From Moniliella sp. 'wahieum' (lineage: Eukaryota; Basidiomycota; Moniliellomycetes; Moniliellales; Moniliellaceae), in the NCBI GenBank assembly GCA_003971905.1, contig RSEE01000017.1, positions 248,001-312,000 of the forward strand: 64,000 nt of DNA. The letters are read 5' to 3'. The notes under the pieces were generated by a model. The model worked only from the letters and a program-made list of their open reading frames with translations. It was not told where the DNA came from and ran no database searches. The translations under genes were made by a program, and so were the position numbers. Shown piece by piece: positions 36,519 through 47,266 of the stretch (positions within the stretch are counted from its first letter, which is position 1; each line of letters opens with the position of its first letter).

Positions 36519-38427
36519 TCAACCGCACAATCTCCGACCGACAAGGCCCCAGCTGGTCAGACATGTTGGAGATGCTGCAAGTAGACGCTCCTTAAGGTAA
36601 GTGATCTCCTGCTTTAAACCTTCACGTTCGATCTCCAGGTCCTGCACCTGAGCCCTCAGACGCTCGATCTCAACATCCTGGTTTTGCTGCTCGGCCTCTT
36701 GAAGCGTGGCCCCGCGCAGGATGAACCCCTTGGGTGTATCGACTTGCATACAGTCACACATGTAATCCTCGACACCGCATTGGTCCAACACGTAGCGGAT
36801 GAGAGCCAGGTCGTTGTCCCGGCACCACCCGCCCTACCAACGAACCTCCATGAGTGACTTGGTCCGTTTCCCATACTCATGGGCAAAGTTGAAGGCGTCC
36901 TGGGCGCCACCTCGACGGAAACCATGACTCAGAAAGCACCCAGTGATGTTGTTGAAGCGGGAGATCGCCTGGGCGCATGCCGGTGGAGTGGTGCATGAGA
37001 AAGGCGCCGTTCTTGGATAACTGGGGAAAGAGAAATTGGTCTTCCCCCAAACGAATCCAAAGGCACGGCAGTGCGCCTTCCATAGGGACATGCCCTTAAG
37101 AGTACTCGCCTTGGGCCGCCCAGGCATGTCAAACAGACGATATACCTGACGAGTTTCCGAACTATTCTGGTTCGTCTTGCGGAAGGTGATGCTACGTGCA
37201 CGATACGTCAGCTATGAAAGCGCCAAAAGGGAGGGAAATGCAAGGCTCACGTCACCACGGCAGCATCACCATAGCTGCTCCCGACTTGCTCCTGAATGTC
37301 CCTCCAACGTAGCGTTAAAACTTCCCCCGAACGAAGCCACATACGATAGACGAGGACGCGGGCGGTCAGCAGCTTTGTTACTATAGGGTTAAAGTGGGTG
37401 GCGGCTCCGACCTCCACAGCATCGTTGACGATCGCCGTTAGCTTCTTCTCAAGCGATTCAACGACTTCTCTTGAAGGAGTAACCGATGGCGTTGGAGGAG
37501 TGTGGGACACGGGGACCAGACCGACGGCGTTTGTATGCAGCATCCATGATCGCGAGGACTTGGTCATTGTGTGCGGGGTTCCCGGCATGAGTTTGCCAAT
37601 TGTAGAGGTGACTTGAGCTGGAATCGGGAAACAAACCTTCAAACCACCACGTCAAGGCAGCGTGTCGACCAGATAAGGTGGCAAATGAAGAGTGATCGAA
37701 AGCAAAGGCATTGCAGAACCAAAGTATCACTGCGGTCGTCGTTTTGTCGCTCTTTTCCCGTAAACAGTCGCGGAACGGCCGCATGATAGATCGCCGGAGG
37801 AACTTGACAAACATGCTCACAGCCGACCGGTACTTGCGCTCCGTCGAAGGTGCGATCTGCTCGCGGGCAAGGTGCTCCCGAATTATCTCTCCGACATCCC
37901 TCCCGGTCCGATACGAGTGAAGCAAAAGCGCGCTCAAGTTGCGGTAGGGTTGCAAGGGGGCCATACGCACACCCGTCTCCTGGGCCGCTTGGACCAAACT
38001 GTGTTGAACCGGTTCTCCAGTGGGGCCCAGAATGACGGCATCATAATCGACAGCCGGCTTTTTTCCAACCTCATCGGCGAGGGCCCGAATATATTCGGCA
38101 TCAACCATCGGCAGCTCGACGCCACAGATATTGAGAACCATGGGCGGCTCCTCCACGTTGTTGACACGGTCAGGACTTGCATCATCGTCGAGGCCAGGAT
38201 CACCGACGTCTTCCTCCTTAACAAGGTTATCCTGCTGTGCGGTGGGGCGGGGCGTGTCGACATCTTCGGCGGTTTGAGCGACGCCCAGAGGGGCCGCCTG
38301 CGCTCCAGCCAAGGCAACCGTATCGTCGCTACTGCGGGCTGTGGGCCGAACGGGTGAATCTAGAGCGCTTGTCGACAATCCATCGTGTGTGTCGAGACGT
38401 GCGCGCTTGTGGGCTCGGGGCGGCGGC
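36519..38427 (-). pseudogene. tyrosine recombinase of the Crypton-like element (interrupted)
   Basis: ATG at 38427 (MPPPRAHKRARLDTHDG). The N-terminal helical domain includes IAPSTERKYRSAVSMFVKFL, like the SAM-like core-binding domain of phage integrases. Box I carries the catalytic Arg in YRMWLRSGEVLTLRWRDI. Box II carries His and Arg in LSHGFRRGGAQDAF. The nucleophile candidate is the Tyr in DNDLALIRYVLDQ at about 36794. A coiled coil with heptad Leu/Ile follows (EIERLRAQVQDLEIEREG). A probable intron lies near 37190-37260 and a frame break near 37540. An in-frame TAG at 36834-36836, directly before GGWCRDNDLALIRY, separates box II from the Tyr; there is no frame change there. Either the copy is dead or the base is an error. 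DIRS-type elements also use such enzymes but would carry RT. Confidence 0.75.
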
Positions 38428-39087
38428 ATGTTGTGGTGGCTTTGAGCGACAAACCATTGATTGCCACGCCCGCACAACAGCTGGAGCGGAGCCCATTTCG
38501 CCCCTGCTCTACTCAGTTCCGCGGGGGGTTGGCCAGCGACCTTGCGTTTCCCAGCCTTATTTGAACCGTTCACAAAAATCGGAGACGTTGGCTTGAAAGT
38601 TGTAAAACTACCCTGGCACTACGACAGTGTAGCCTGGGACACTCCCTCGTACAGAAATCTAGAAATACTGCTCGCCTCGGCGGCCTGGGCCCTGCATGAC
38701 GTTTCGCAATTGCGATCAATCTAGAAAACGGCAAAGGCATTGCCGATCAACGGCAGCACCGACGTCTACAGGCAAGTCCAGGGTCATGGCCAAGTTTCAG
38801 CAGTGAAAAAACGGGCGTAAACAGAGAACATCAGAAAATCAGACTCGGGAGGGACGTTGATGGGCCCGACGAAATAGAGGGGACGGGGGAAGGGGTTATC
38901 GAGATAAGAGGGGGAGGCGAGGTGGTATAGCGATCACGGGTTTGGTATAGGGCACAAACGAGCGAATGGCGCAAGGGAGGAATTTGCACGCGTTTGCTGT
39001 TAGACGACCCCGAGAGAAAGTCATTCGCCAGCCAGCCCAGTCCTAATCGGACAAGGACAGACGTGGTATCTATCAGGCCGGTGCGAC
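38428..39087. other. spacer between Crypton-like locus and KEEP-repeat gene
   Basis: No gene. It contains the upstream region of the recombinase and the 3' UTR of the minus-strand repeat gene. Confidence 0.4.
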
Positions 39088-40605
39088 TTAGTTGGCCTCC
39101 ACGGCCGGCGCATCGGCCTTGGGTGCCTCGGCTGCAGGCTCGACAGGCTTGGCCTCCTCAACAGGCTTGGCCTCCTCAACAGGCTTGGCCTCTTCGACAG
39201 GCTTGGCCTCTTCGACAGGCTTGGCCTCCTCAGCAGCCTTGGCCTCCTCAGCAGCCTTGGCCTCCTCAGCAGCCTTGGCTTCCTCGACAGGCTTGCTCTC
39301 CTCGACCTTCTTGGGCGCCTCTGCCTTAGCCTTTGGCTTCACAGCTTCAGCTTTGGGCTCCTCTGGCACGACGGAGGGTTGTGTGTCTTCTTGTCACCGT
39401 GAAACTTGTCAAAGAGCTTGCCCAGTTTCAGGCCCTTCAGGCTCAGACGACGGCCGTGCTTCGGCTTCTCCGCTGGCTTGGGCTCTTCCTTGGGCTTGGA
39501 CACTTCCTTAGGCTTTTGCGCAGTCTTGGGGACCTCCTTAGCCTTGGGGGCAGGCTCCTCAGTCTTGGCCTCCACTTTGGGGGCCTCGTCGACCTTGGCT
39601 TCTTCAGCCTTGGGTTCCTCAGCCTTGGGCTCTTCCGCCTTGGGCTCCTCAACCTTGGGCTCCTCAACCTTGGGCTCCTCAGCCTTGGGCTCCTCAGCCT
39701 TGGGCTCCTCAGCCTTGGGCTCCTCAGCCTTGGGCTCCTCAGCGGGCACGGCCTCTACCTTGGGAGGTTCTTCCACACAGCACCCCAGTAGGTTTGGCCG
39801 CTTCAGCCGCAGGTTCCTCAGCGGGCGTGGCCTTCGGAGCGGCAACCTCCTCAGGCTTGGCATCTTCCTTAGGTGCCTTCTCCGTGGCGGCAGCTTCCTT
39901 GGGCTCCACCTTCTTGGGCGCCTCCTTCTTGGGCGACTCCTTCTTGGGGGTCTCCTTCTTTCTTGCCAATGGTGAACACACGCTGGATGAAAGAAGTACG
40001 CTTCTCCTTCTTAGTCTGCATGATATGTGGTGTCAGTATCGGTAGTCCGGGATAAGTTGGGGGATATGTACCTGGGCAGGGGCAGGAGCGAGCTTCTCTC
40101 CTTCTTAGGAGCCTCCTCCTTCTTGGGAGCCTCCTCCTTCTTAGGCTCCTCAGTGGCTTCCTCCTTGGCCTCCTCCTTGGCTTCCTCCTTGGCCTCCTCC
40201 TTGGCCTCCTCCTTGGGGGCAGGTGTCTCCGTGGCGGAGGCTTCAGCAGGGACCTCCTCGGGCTTGGTAACCTGCAGCGGGAGACTCCTCAGCTTTAGCC
40301 TCCTCCTTCACGGCAGGCTCCTCAACTTTAGGCTCCTCAGCTTTGGGCTCCTCCTTGACGGGGGCCTCTTCTGTCTTGGGCTCCTCAGTGGGGGGCGCAA
40401 ACGTAGGCTCAACAGCATTGGGGTCGATAGGCTCGACGGCAGTAGTCACCTCAGGGGCAGGAGCAGCAGCCTCTACTTGCTGCGGGCAAGGGGGAATGGG
40501 TTAGCGATAAGGCGCAGAGCGGGGAGCTGCGGAGGCGCGGATGCTCACAGCAGCGACAGGCTCGGCCTTAGGGGCCTCGACGGCGGGAGCAGTGGTGTCA
40601 GCCAT
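39088..40605 (-). CDS. Lys/Glu/Pro/Ala-rich tandem-repeat protein, function unknown
   Basis: ATG at 40605 (MADTTAPAVEAPKAEPVAA). Introns at 40480-40548 and 40016-40071 have clean ends. The protein is almost entirely EEPKAEEP-, EEPKVEEP-, EEAKEEAK- and VEEAKPVEEAKAAEEAK-type repeats. Two short basic islands interrupt it: TKKEKRTSFIQRVFTIGKKE just after the second intron, and GRRLSLKGLKLGKLFDKFHG near the middle, both potentially amphipathic and membrane- or cytoskeleton-binding. It ends APKADAPAVEAN. Three frame switches (about 40285, 39780 and 39370) lie inside repeats, where indels are easy to make biologically or technically. I recognise no family. Highly charged, disordered and probably abundant, judging from the strong TATA box and consistent codon use. 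Confidence 0.75.
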
Positions 40606-40704
40606 GGTGGTGGGAAGCGGGTGGTGCTGGGGAGAGGAGGACGGAACAGCGCGGGAGACAGGAGGGTCAATACGCTGCTCCGGGCCGACGGGGGCTGAGT
40701 TTGT

Positions 40705-40712
40705 TATATATA
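40705..40712 (-). promoter_or_regulatory. TATA box of the KEEP-repeat gene
   Basis: TATATATA on the minus strand, 100 bp before the ATG at 40605. Confidence 0.55.
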
Positions 40713-42599
40713 CCAGCCGCAGCCCCGAGCGCACGGCTGCACCCGAGCGAGGGGGTCAGACTGCCCCTGTGCCACCTACTCTCCGCGGAGTGTAGCCGAC
40801 AGCGGCATCCCGGGGGTGTTGGGTGCCTGCTGCCACAGGGCCAGAGCGCGCGCGCGCGGACGGGCAGACTGCCCCCAGGCTGGCACTCCACACGGGGAGC
40901 AGGGGCAGTGCTCTGGGAGGGGCATGGGGCCAGTGCTGGCCAGGCGCGCGCGGTGCACGCTAGGGTGTGGGCGCAGCGCGCACGGGATCACACTAAGCGC
41001 CGTTTAGCTGTTGACAATTAGCGCACCCCACACTGTGCTATTGCTGCAGCAGGACAGCAGGCTCTCTCTGCCATGGGCTGCTGCAGCGCGCCGCGGGTGG
41101 CCGCAGGCAAGCAAGGAGGACGGCAAGGGGTTGCCGCTTCAACTTTCAAATTGTTCCGCCAGGGTCTACCGCAGTTGAAACGGCGAAGGCAGGCGCCGTG
41201 CACGGAACGCTCAAGTTGCGTGCGCTAAGGAGCTGGGCCATGCACCATGTGCGCTGTAGGGGCCAGGCACTGTGGGGCACTGTGCTGGGCAGACGCATGG
41301 GCGCGTGGGCACCCAGAGATATTGACACTGGCATAGTGCTAGTACCTTCTCTGTGGGGAAGGCGATCATGCACATGATATGGTGGCTGCCCCCGCCATAT
41401 GCGTTCTACGAGCGATTGTCGATACATGGTTACAGCTCCTTGCGTGTGAGCGCGTGAGCGCGTGAGCCGCGTCAGCGCGTGAGTAGCGACTAAAAATGAT
41501 GCCTATGGTGTTGGCCTCTCCTTACTAGTTACTCGACAACGTAAACCCGTATATATCCTCAAAGGCACTCCTGGCCCAGTAGGAGTTATTGACCAAACCC
41601 CAATCAAAAACCAGAGCATCAACTGTCTCCAGAGCATCAACTGTTTCCAGAGTATCAGCTCTCTCACTAAACACGTCTATTGACTCACAGTCAATCAACT
41701 TTTTTGAATGCTTTGAATTGATCAACATCATTGATCAGGAATATCTCATCTTATTTCGATCCGTGGGCCAATGACCGAAATATCCCTGCCCTCACAACTC
41801 TCTGTCTGCACTTTTTGCATCCCCTCGATCGATATGTGTGTGTGCACTCCCATCGTCCACAAACAGGTTTGACTATGGTACAACAGGGGGAAAACATTGA
41901 CGGCAGAGAATATGATTACAAGTGTCCATCCGTAGCAGACATTCTGCCATGAAAATAGGGCCACCTCATCGCTAGTGGATGGGCATCTCGCTCCGATTTG
42001 GTATCGTGTGGCCGGTTTGTTCTCATACGGCTTCCCTTTGTATAATGATCCGTGTGAGCATGACTGATGCCGATATTTACTACTTCACCTATTGACCGAG
42101 AGCGCGTTATACGCGTTAACCACAATAGCATCTAGCCAGGATAGGAGCACCCACAGTTACTACGCATGCTCTACGCTTTTACAGGTTTTGAGACGGGGAA
42201 CCCACCATGATTTGTTTGCCTCGTTATTACTCAACAGTCTGAGTATAGTCTCTTTCTGCAAATTAAAGACGGGAGGAACCCAAGGATTTGGGCGGCGAAC
42301 CTGTGGAACTGTAGAGCGATGCAATCGCGGCGGTGTGGTCGTGACCGTCTTGTTGACCACCGGGGGTGCAGAGCTCATCGGGCTCTGGTACCACGTGTGT
42401 GCCCCGTCACACGCAGTGCATCGGGGAACCCCGTCCCGGACCTTCCACGCACTTCCACTTGCTTACGGCCCCGGTACTCCGCACGAGCCATAGGTCTAGC
42501 TCTCCTTAGCTTCGCAAATCTATACCTCGGAGGTCAAACATAAGAAGGCCAAAGGGTGAGGAGAGAAGGTGCCATAATTTCGACCTATGTGAACCAGAT
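40713..42599. other. spacer with no supported gene
   Basis: GC-rich until about 41500, then clearly more AT-rich with stops in all frames. No gene, RNA or intact element recognised. A short (GTGAGCGC) repeat lies near 41449-41482. Confidence 0.45.
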
Positions 42600-42880
42600 T
42601 ACGACTAGGGCGGCTTATCCCCCATATATTGTTGGCAGGTACCCAATCGTTCTCCGTCTCGGGGAAGCGGACGAAGGAGACCACAGGTATACCGGAACTG
42701 GCGACGGTACCAACGGGGGTTGAGGATGCGCTTGGCCAACCAGTGCTCTTCGCCTCGCTCAACCTCGGGTAGTGGAGGTAGCGGCCCATGTGGGGCTGGT
42801 ACCGCGTCGAAACGATATGGCTCGAAAGTGGAAACGTTGAGCACAGGATGTATATTAATTGATGGGGAAGATCAACCACA
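42600..42880 (-). mobile_element. decayed chromovirus integrase tail and chromodomain
   Basis: On the minus strand, two alternating frames give the typical end of a Ty3/gypsy integrase, IHPVLNVSTFEPYRFDAVP, followed by a chromodomain: PEVERGEEHWLAKRIL, then RFPETENDWVPANNI. At least one frameshift interrupts it. The sequence differs clearly from the element at 43692-47442, so it is a second, older chromovirus family or lineage. No LTR was recognised. Confidence 0.65.
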
Positions 42881-43686
42881 AAAGCCTCTGCTCGTCCCTA
42901 GCTCGGCTCGGATCCACCAACAACTAGCCCAAGCCCGAGACTATCGTGGGTCGTCCTACCATCGTCTCCTAAGGGATCGTATTCCACCAAACTGGGTGAG
43001 TTCCCTCTATCGCGGGGCCCGCCCGTGACCGGGATCCCAACACTTTCTTTTCATCATTGTGGTATTTGCGCGGGGGAACTGAATACAGGACACTCTCCGA
43101 TGAGCACTCTACAAGAGAAGTCGCCAATTGATTGGTCACGGCGAGCGGGAACGATGTTGGCAAGTGACAAGCCGAAGAGCGATGGTGGGGAGTGACAGGA
43201 CACCGACTGTGCAAAGAAGGAAGAGGACAGGAAATGAGCGTCCCTGAAGAGCAACTGCACCAGCCTATTACAGGCAAGCTATCACTCTCCCACGGCACGA
43301 CAGTGGCTCTTCCCATCTCCTGTTCACCATCTCCCAACAGCTCGCATCCGCATTTACCTTGTCCAAGATGATCTCGATGATTGCCACTCTTTTGGTACTC
43401 CTTTTAATTATCTTTTGTTTTTGATGCCCTTTCGAACCCTCCCATTTAATGACGAGAGAGCGTGTATAGACGCATCTCTCGCTTACTACTTCAGATTAAT
43501 TATACACAGAGCGCGAAAAAGGGCGCCCACCATCCTCCGCCAGGCGGCCAAGCGTGATACAGGGAACCACCAACTGAATGCCAAAGGACTCTGCCGGTGG
43601 TGGCAGTAGCACGGGTGGTCATTTAGGGCAGAAGGAGTCTGGTTGGTGCACAATCTACAGAGGAAGCACCGAGTGGTCTGCGTAGA
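42881..43686. other. AT-richer flank between two retroelement remnants
   Basis: No gene. It may contain further degenerate sequence of the remnant ending at 42880; I could not recognise any domain. Confidence 0.4.
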
Positions 43687-43691
43687 GATAC
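43687..43691. repeat. target-site duplication GATAC, left copy
   Basis: GATAC directly abuts the TG of the 5' LTR and is repeated at 47443-47447 after the CA of the 3' LTR. Confidence 0.92.
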
Positions 43692-43872
43692 TGTCATAGT
43701 TTGGCTGATCTCGCTCCCATTTCCAATTTCTTCGTCTCGAGCGTCTCGCTCCTTCCCTGTTCCTTCCACTTCGCACCATGTCCTCTGTTCTTGCTTCTTC
43801 CCCACGAACGATTGCTACACCCCTTGGCCTAGTCTGATCCTGGTCTCCCTCGCCTTAGCCCCGACTGTGACA
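43692..43872 (+). repeat. 5' LTR (181 bp)
   Basis: Starts TGTCATAGTTTGGC and ends CGACTGTGACA. It is identical to the 3' LTR except for one extra C in each of five C runs. ACGAACGAT at 43804-43812 is complementary to the sequence just after this LTR. Confidence 0.95.
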
Positions 43873-43885
43873 TTATCGTTCGTCT
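43873..43885 (+). promoter_or_regulatory. primer-binding site, probably self-primed
   Basis: The first bases after the LTR are TTATCGTTCGTCT, not the TGG start expected for 3'-tRNA priming. ATCGTTCGT (43875-43883) is the exact reverse complement of ACGAACGAT inside the LTR (43804-43812). Tf1/sushi-group chromoviruses prime from their own mRNA 5' end through such complementarity. Confidence 0.65.
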
Positions 43886-43913
43886 AACCGTCAACAGGCG
43901 AACCCGACCAGAG

Positions 43914-45120
43914 ATGTCCTCGATCCACGACAACCCCCTGACCCCAGTAACCCTAGCGCGCCGCAACCCATCGCGCGGCGCGGCCCGATCCGACCCCCGT
44001 TCGACCCCCCCTCTGACGCTCCGTTCGACGACGATGGCCCGGAGTGGTTCCACCCGGCTGGCCCCTCTGGACCCCCCCATGCAGCTCCGTCTGTTGCGCC
44101 CGCGCCCCCGGGGTATACATTGCCTGCCTCCGACCTGTCCGGGCTGGGCCTCGAGGCCGCTCAGCGCCGGGTCGATGAGGCCCGCAGAATGCGCCAGCTT
44201 CTGTTGATGGAGGCCCGGGAAAATCAGGCCTACCTTGCAGCCCAGGAGGACCAGCACCGCGCTTTCGAGGCTGAGCAAGAGGCGAAGCGCCGTGAGCACC
44301 GCCTCCGTCAGCGGCGGGAGGAGGCGGCGCTCGCCGCGGAAGAGGCCCGGTTGGCCGCCTCGGTCCGGGAGGCTCAGACTGGCGTGGCGTCCTCGGCCCC
44401 CGCCCCCGCTCCCGCCCCTGGGCCTTATGGTGATCTGACCGCCATCCCGAACAAGGCGTCGGAAGAGCCGAAGATGTTCGAGCCCGCTCGTTTCCACCCG
44501 TCGTCTGGTGCGAACCCCACATCTCGTGACCGGGTCCAGGCCCAGCACGTCGTCACCTCCTTCGAGATTTACGCGCGCGTCGCCCTCACGCATATGGGCG
44601 CGGCGGCATGGATTGACCGCTTCATGGGCCTGCTGCAGGGGGAGGCCCTCACTTGGGTCGAGCAGTTCGGTTCGGAGGTGGCCCTCCCCCTGGAGGCGCG
44701 CACCACACCCGCCCTCCAGTCTTGGCCTGCGTTTCACGCAGCTTTCCTGGAGCAGTGGGGCGAGCGCAACCCGGCGCTGAAGGCGTTTGAGGAGTTTGGT
44801 CGTCTTCGGCAGACGGGATCTGCCGCGGACTATTCCGCTACGTTCACGTTTCTGCTGCGTCGCTGGAACCCAACGCGTCGGATGAGGACCGCTACTATTG
44901 CTTTCTGTACGGCTTGAAGCCGCGGGTGCGTGACGCAATCGCCTCCCGCGGCGAGTCGGCTCACTTGGGACGGATCAGTTTCGAACAACTGCGCACAGCG
45001 GCCATTGACATCGACTAATCGCAATCGCTGGGCGCTCATGGTACCGCAATCTCCCCGGGATCGGGCGGCAATCATTGGTTTCGGCCCTCGTCGCCCGAAG
45101 CGGAGCCCATGGACCTCAGC
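43914..45120 (+). CDS. gag: gag of the chromovirus
   Basis: Starts MSSIHDNPLTPVTLARRNP at 43914 and moves into a second frame near 44110, then runs through a coiled-coil-like Arg/Glu-rich region (RRVDEARRMRQLLLMEAREN, REHRLRQRREEAALAAEE). The retrotransposon gag domain follows: IDRFMGLLQGEALTWVEQF, FLEQWGERNPALKAFEEF, and, after a frame switch near 44870, YYCFLYGLKPRVRDAIASRG. The end is the usual AEPMDLSAVT. No CCHC zinc knuckle is visible. Confidence 0.85.
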
Positions 45121-45219
45121 GCAGTCACCGCCACCGCTGAAGCGGCGCCCGGCGCACCGAGCGCCGCGCTCAAGGTGCAGTGCCGTGATCACCATATGCC
45201 TTCCACGACTGTACCCCGG

Positions 45220-45540
45220 CCACAGCCCCAACTCCCGCCCAAGCCCCAACTCCCGCCCAAGCCCCAACTCCCGCCCAAGCCCCAAGCCCAGCCCAAGCCC
45301 CAAGCCCCAAGCCCAGCCCAAGCCCCAAGCCCAGCCCAGCCCAACTCCCGCCCAAGCCCCAACTCCCGCCCAAGCCCCACCCAGCCCCAGCCCCAAGACC
45401 AGCCCAAGCACCAAGACCAGCCCCAGCCGCAAGACCAGCCCCAGCCGCAAGACCAGCCCAAGCACCAAGACCAGCCCCAGCCCCAAGACCAGCCCCAGCA
45501 CCCAGACCAGCCCAAGACCAAGACTACGCACCAGCACCAG
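45220..45540 (+). repeat. Pro/Gln tandem repeat at the gag-integrase junction
   Basis: Units such as CAAGCCCCAACTCCCGCC and CCCAAGACCAGCCCCAG repeat for about 320 bp, coding PKPQLPPKPQ- and QDQPKHQDQPQPQ-type sequence. It sits exactly where protease and RT should begin. Confidence 0.9.
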
Positions 45541-45649
45541 CACTCGCCCGGGCCCCGGCCCAAGTCCACCTCCTCATCTAACCCCATCTCGCCCCCCTCT
45601 GTCAACTCGATTCCTTTTCCCTCCTCGGTTCCCTCCCGGCCCGCTGGCG

Positions 45650-47230
45650 CGGCACCTCAAGTACTGGCGGAGCCCATGTCCGAACGTTCTGCGCGCCGCC
45701 CTCAAGCTCATGTCGGCGGACCCCGATACACCGGTGGTGGAGCGAGTGTCTGCCGACGAGACTCGACAGCGCATCCGCCAACTCGTGCCTCGTGACCCTC
45801 GTTGGTCCCTTGCTACGGCTCCAAGCCCACCTCGCCATGCTTTGACGGTCCGCGACGGTCTTTTGTGGCACGGAAACCAGGTCTACGTCCCCGGCGACCG
45901 GCCGATCCGCGCTGCCATTCTCCACCAAGCCCACGACTCGGCATTGGCGGGCCATGAAGGGCGCGACAAGACGTTGGCCCGTGTCCGCGCTCAATTGGTG
46001 GCCCGCCTGTCAGCCGACGTGTGGGCCTACGTGCGCTCGTGCGACCGCTGCCAACGGACCAAAGCGCCTTGCCACCAACCCGCCGGACCCCTTCAGCCCC
46101 TTTCCCCTCCCCAAGGCCCGTGGACCCCTTGACGATGGACCACATTACCAGCTTCCCCGATCCAATGGTTACGACGCGATTCTGGTGGTGGTGGATCGTT
46201 GTACCAAAATGGGTCACTTCATTCCCGCCCACACGACGGACACTGCGCCCCAGCTCGCACGCCAGTTTGTACACCATGTCTTTCGCTACCATGGCCTTCC
46301 CCGGGATGTGGTAAGTGATCGGGGACCGACCTTCACAAGCCACTTCTGGCAAGCCTTGTGTGCCGACTTGGGCATCAAGTCGAGCCTCAGCACCACGTCC
46401 CACCCCCAGACGGACGGCCAGACTGAGCGACTCAACCAGATCCTCGAACAGTACCTCCGCTGCTACCTCGACGAGCAGCAGTCCAACTGGTTCGACCTCC
46501 TCCCCACGGCCGAATTCGCCTACAACTCGTCCTCCCACTCAAGCACCCACCAGTCCCCCTTTGTCCTCACCTATGGTTACTCTCCCCGGGGGGAGTTGGA
46601 GCCCTCCACTTCGCCCGTGCCCGATGCTGCGCCATATTTGGAGGACTTGCGCTCGGCCCAGGCGGTGGCCCGCCGCACGCTCGCCGCGGCCCAGGACCGC
46701 TACAAGCATTATGCCGATCAGCAGCGCACCGAGGCGGCTTCCTTCACTGCTGGCCAGCCTGTCTTGGTCCGTCGGGACGGCTATGTGCCCAGCCAGCGGC
46801 CTTCTGACGGCCCCGACTATCGCTACCTCGCGGCCCCTTCCCCATTGTCCGCGCCGTGGGCCGCGCCGCGTACCAGGTCCGCCTCCCCGACTACCTACAC
46901 CTCCATGACGTGTTCCATGTGTCCCGCTTGCGAGCCTACACCCTTGGTGACGTGGTCCCTGCCCGCTTGATCGAGCCCCCGCCTCCTCTCCCCGAGTATG
47001 CTGATGATGGTGAGGTTCATCACGAGGTCGAACATGTTCTCGACTCTCGCCGCAAGGGTCGTGGTGGCCGCATTGAGTACTTTGTTCACCTCCGGGGCTA
47101 TCCTGTCCACGAGAGGGAGTGGGTACCCGCTGCGGACATGTCTCATGACGCCGAGCCAGTGGTCCGTTTCCACGCCCTCTACCCGATAAGCCTGTCTCCC
47201 ATGCCCGCCGACTCGCCCTCTCTCGCCTCC
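45650..47230 (+). CDS. pol: integrase with C-terminal chromodomain
   Basis: The zinc-binding HHCC module reads ILHQAHDSALAGHEGRDKT ... CDRCQRTK. The catalytic core has Asp in DAILVVVDRCTKMGHFIP, Asp in DVVSDRGPTFTSHFWQ and Glu in HPQTDGQTERLNQILEQY. Next come the conserved FAYNSSSHSSTHQSPF and YGYSPR, then LPDYLHLHDVFHVSRLRAY, and a chromodomain (HEVEHVLDSR, IEYFVHLRGYPVHEREWVP). Frame switches occur near 46100-46150 and 46840. Chromodomains direct chromoviruses to marked chromatin. The sequence starts abruptly after the Pro/Gln repeat, with no RNase H ahead of it. Confidence 0.9.
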
Positions 47231-47266
47231 GTCGCCGCCCGGGAGATGAGGTCTGAAAGGGGGCAA

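Larger units (their letters stand above)
35880..38427 (-). mobile_element. Crypton-like DNA transposon with tyrosine recombinase
   Basis: The whole interval is occupied by one minus-strand locus encoding a tyrosine recombinase and a C-terminal tail, with no reverse transcriptase, capsid or DDE transposase nearby. That is the content of fungal Cryptons, which move as excised circles and leave no terminal inverted repeats. The limits given are those of the coding locus; the true ends of the element were not found. It sits between UBR7 and the KEEP-repeat gene. Confidence 0.7.

Noticed and set aside
43829..44938. 369-codon minus-strand frame opposite gag
   Set aside because: Shadow of the retroelement gag on the plus strand, which has clear family motifs.
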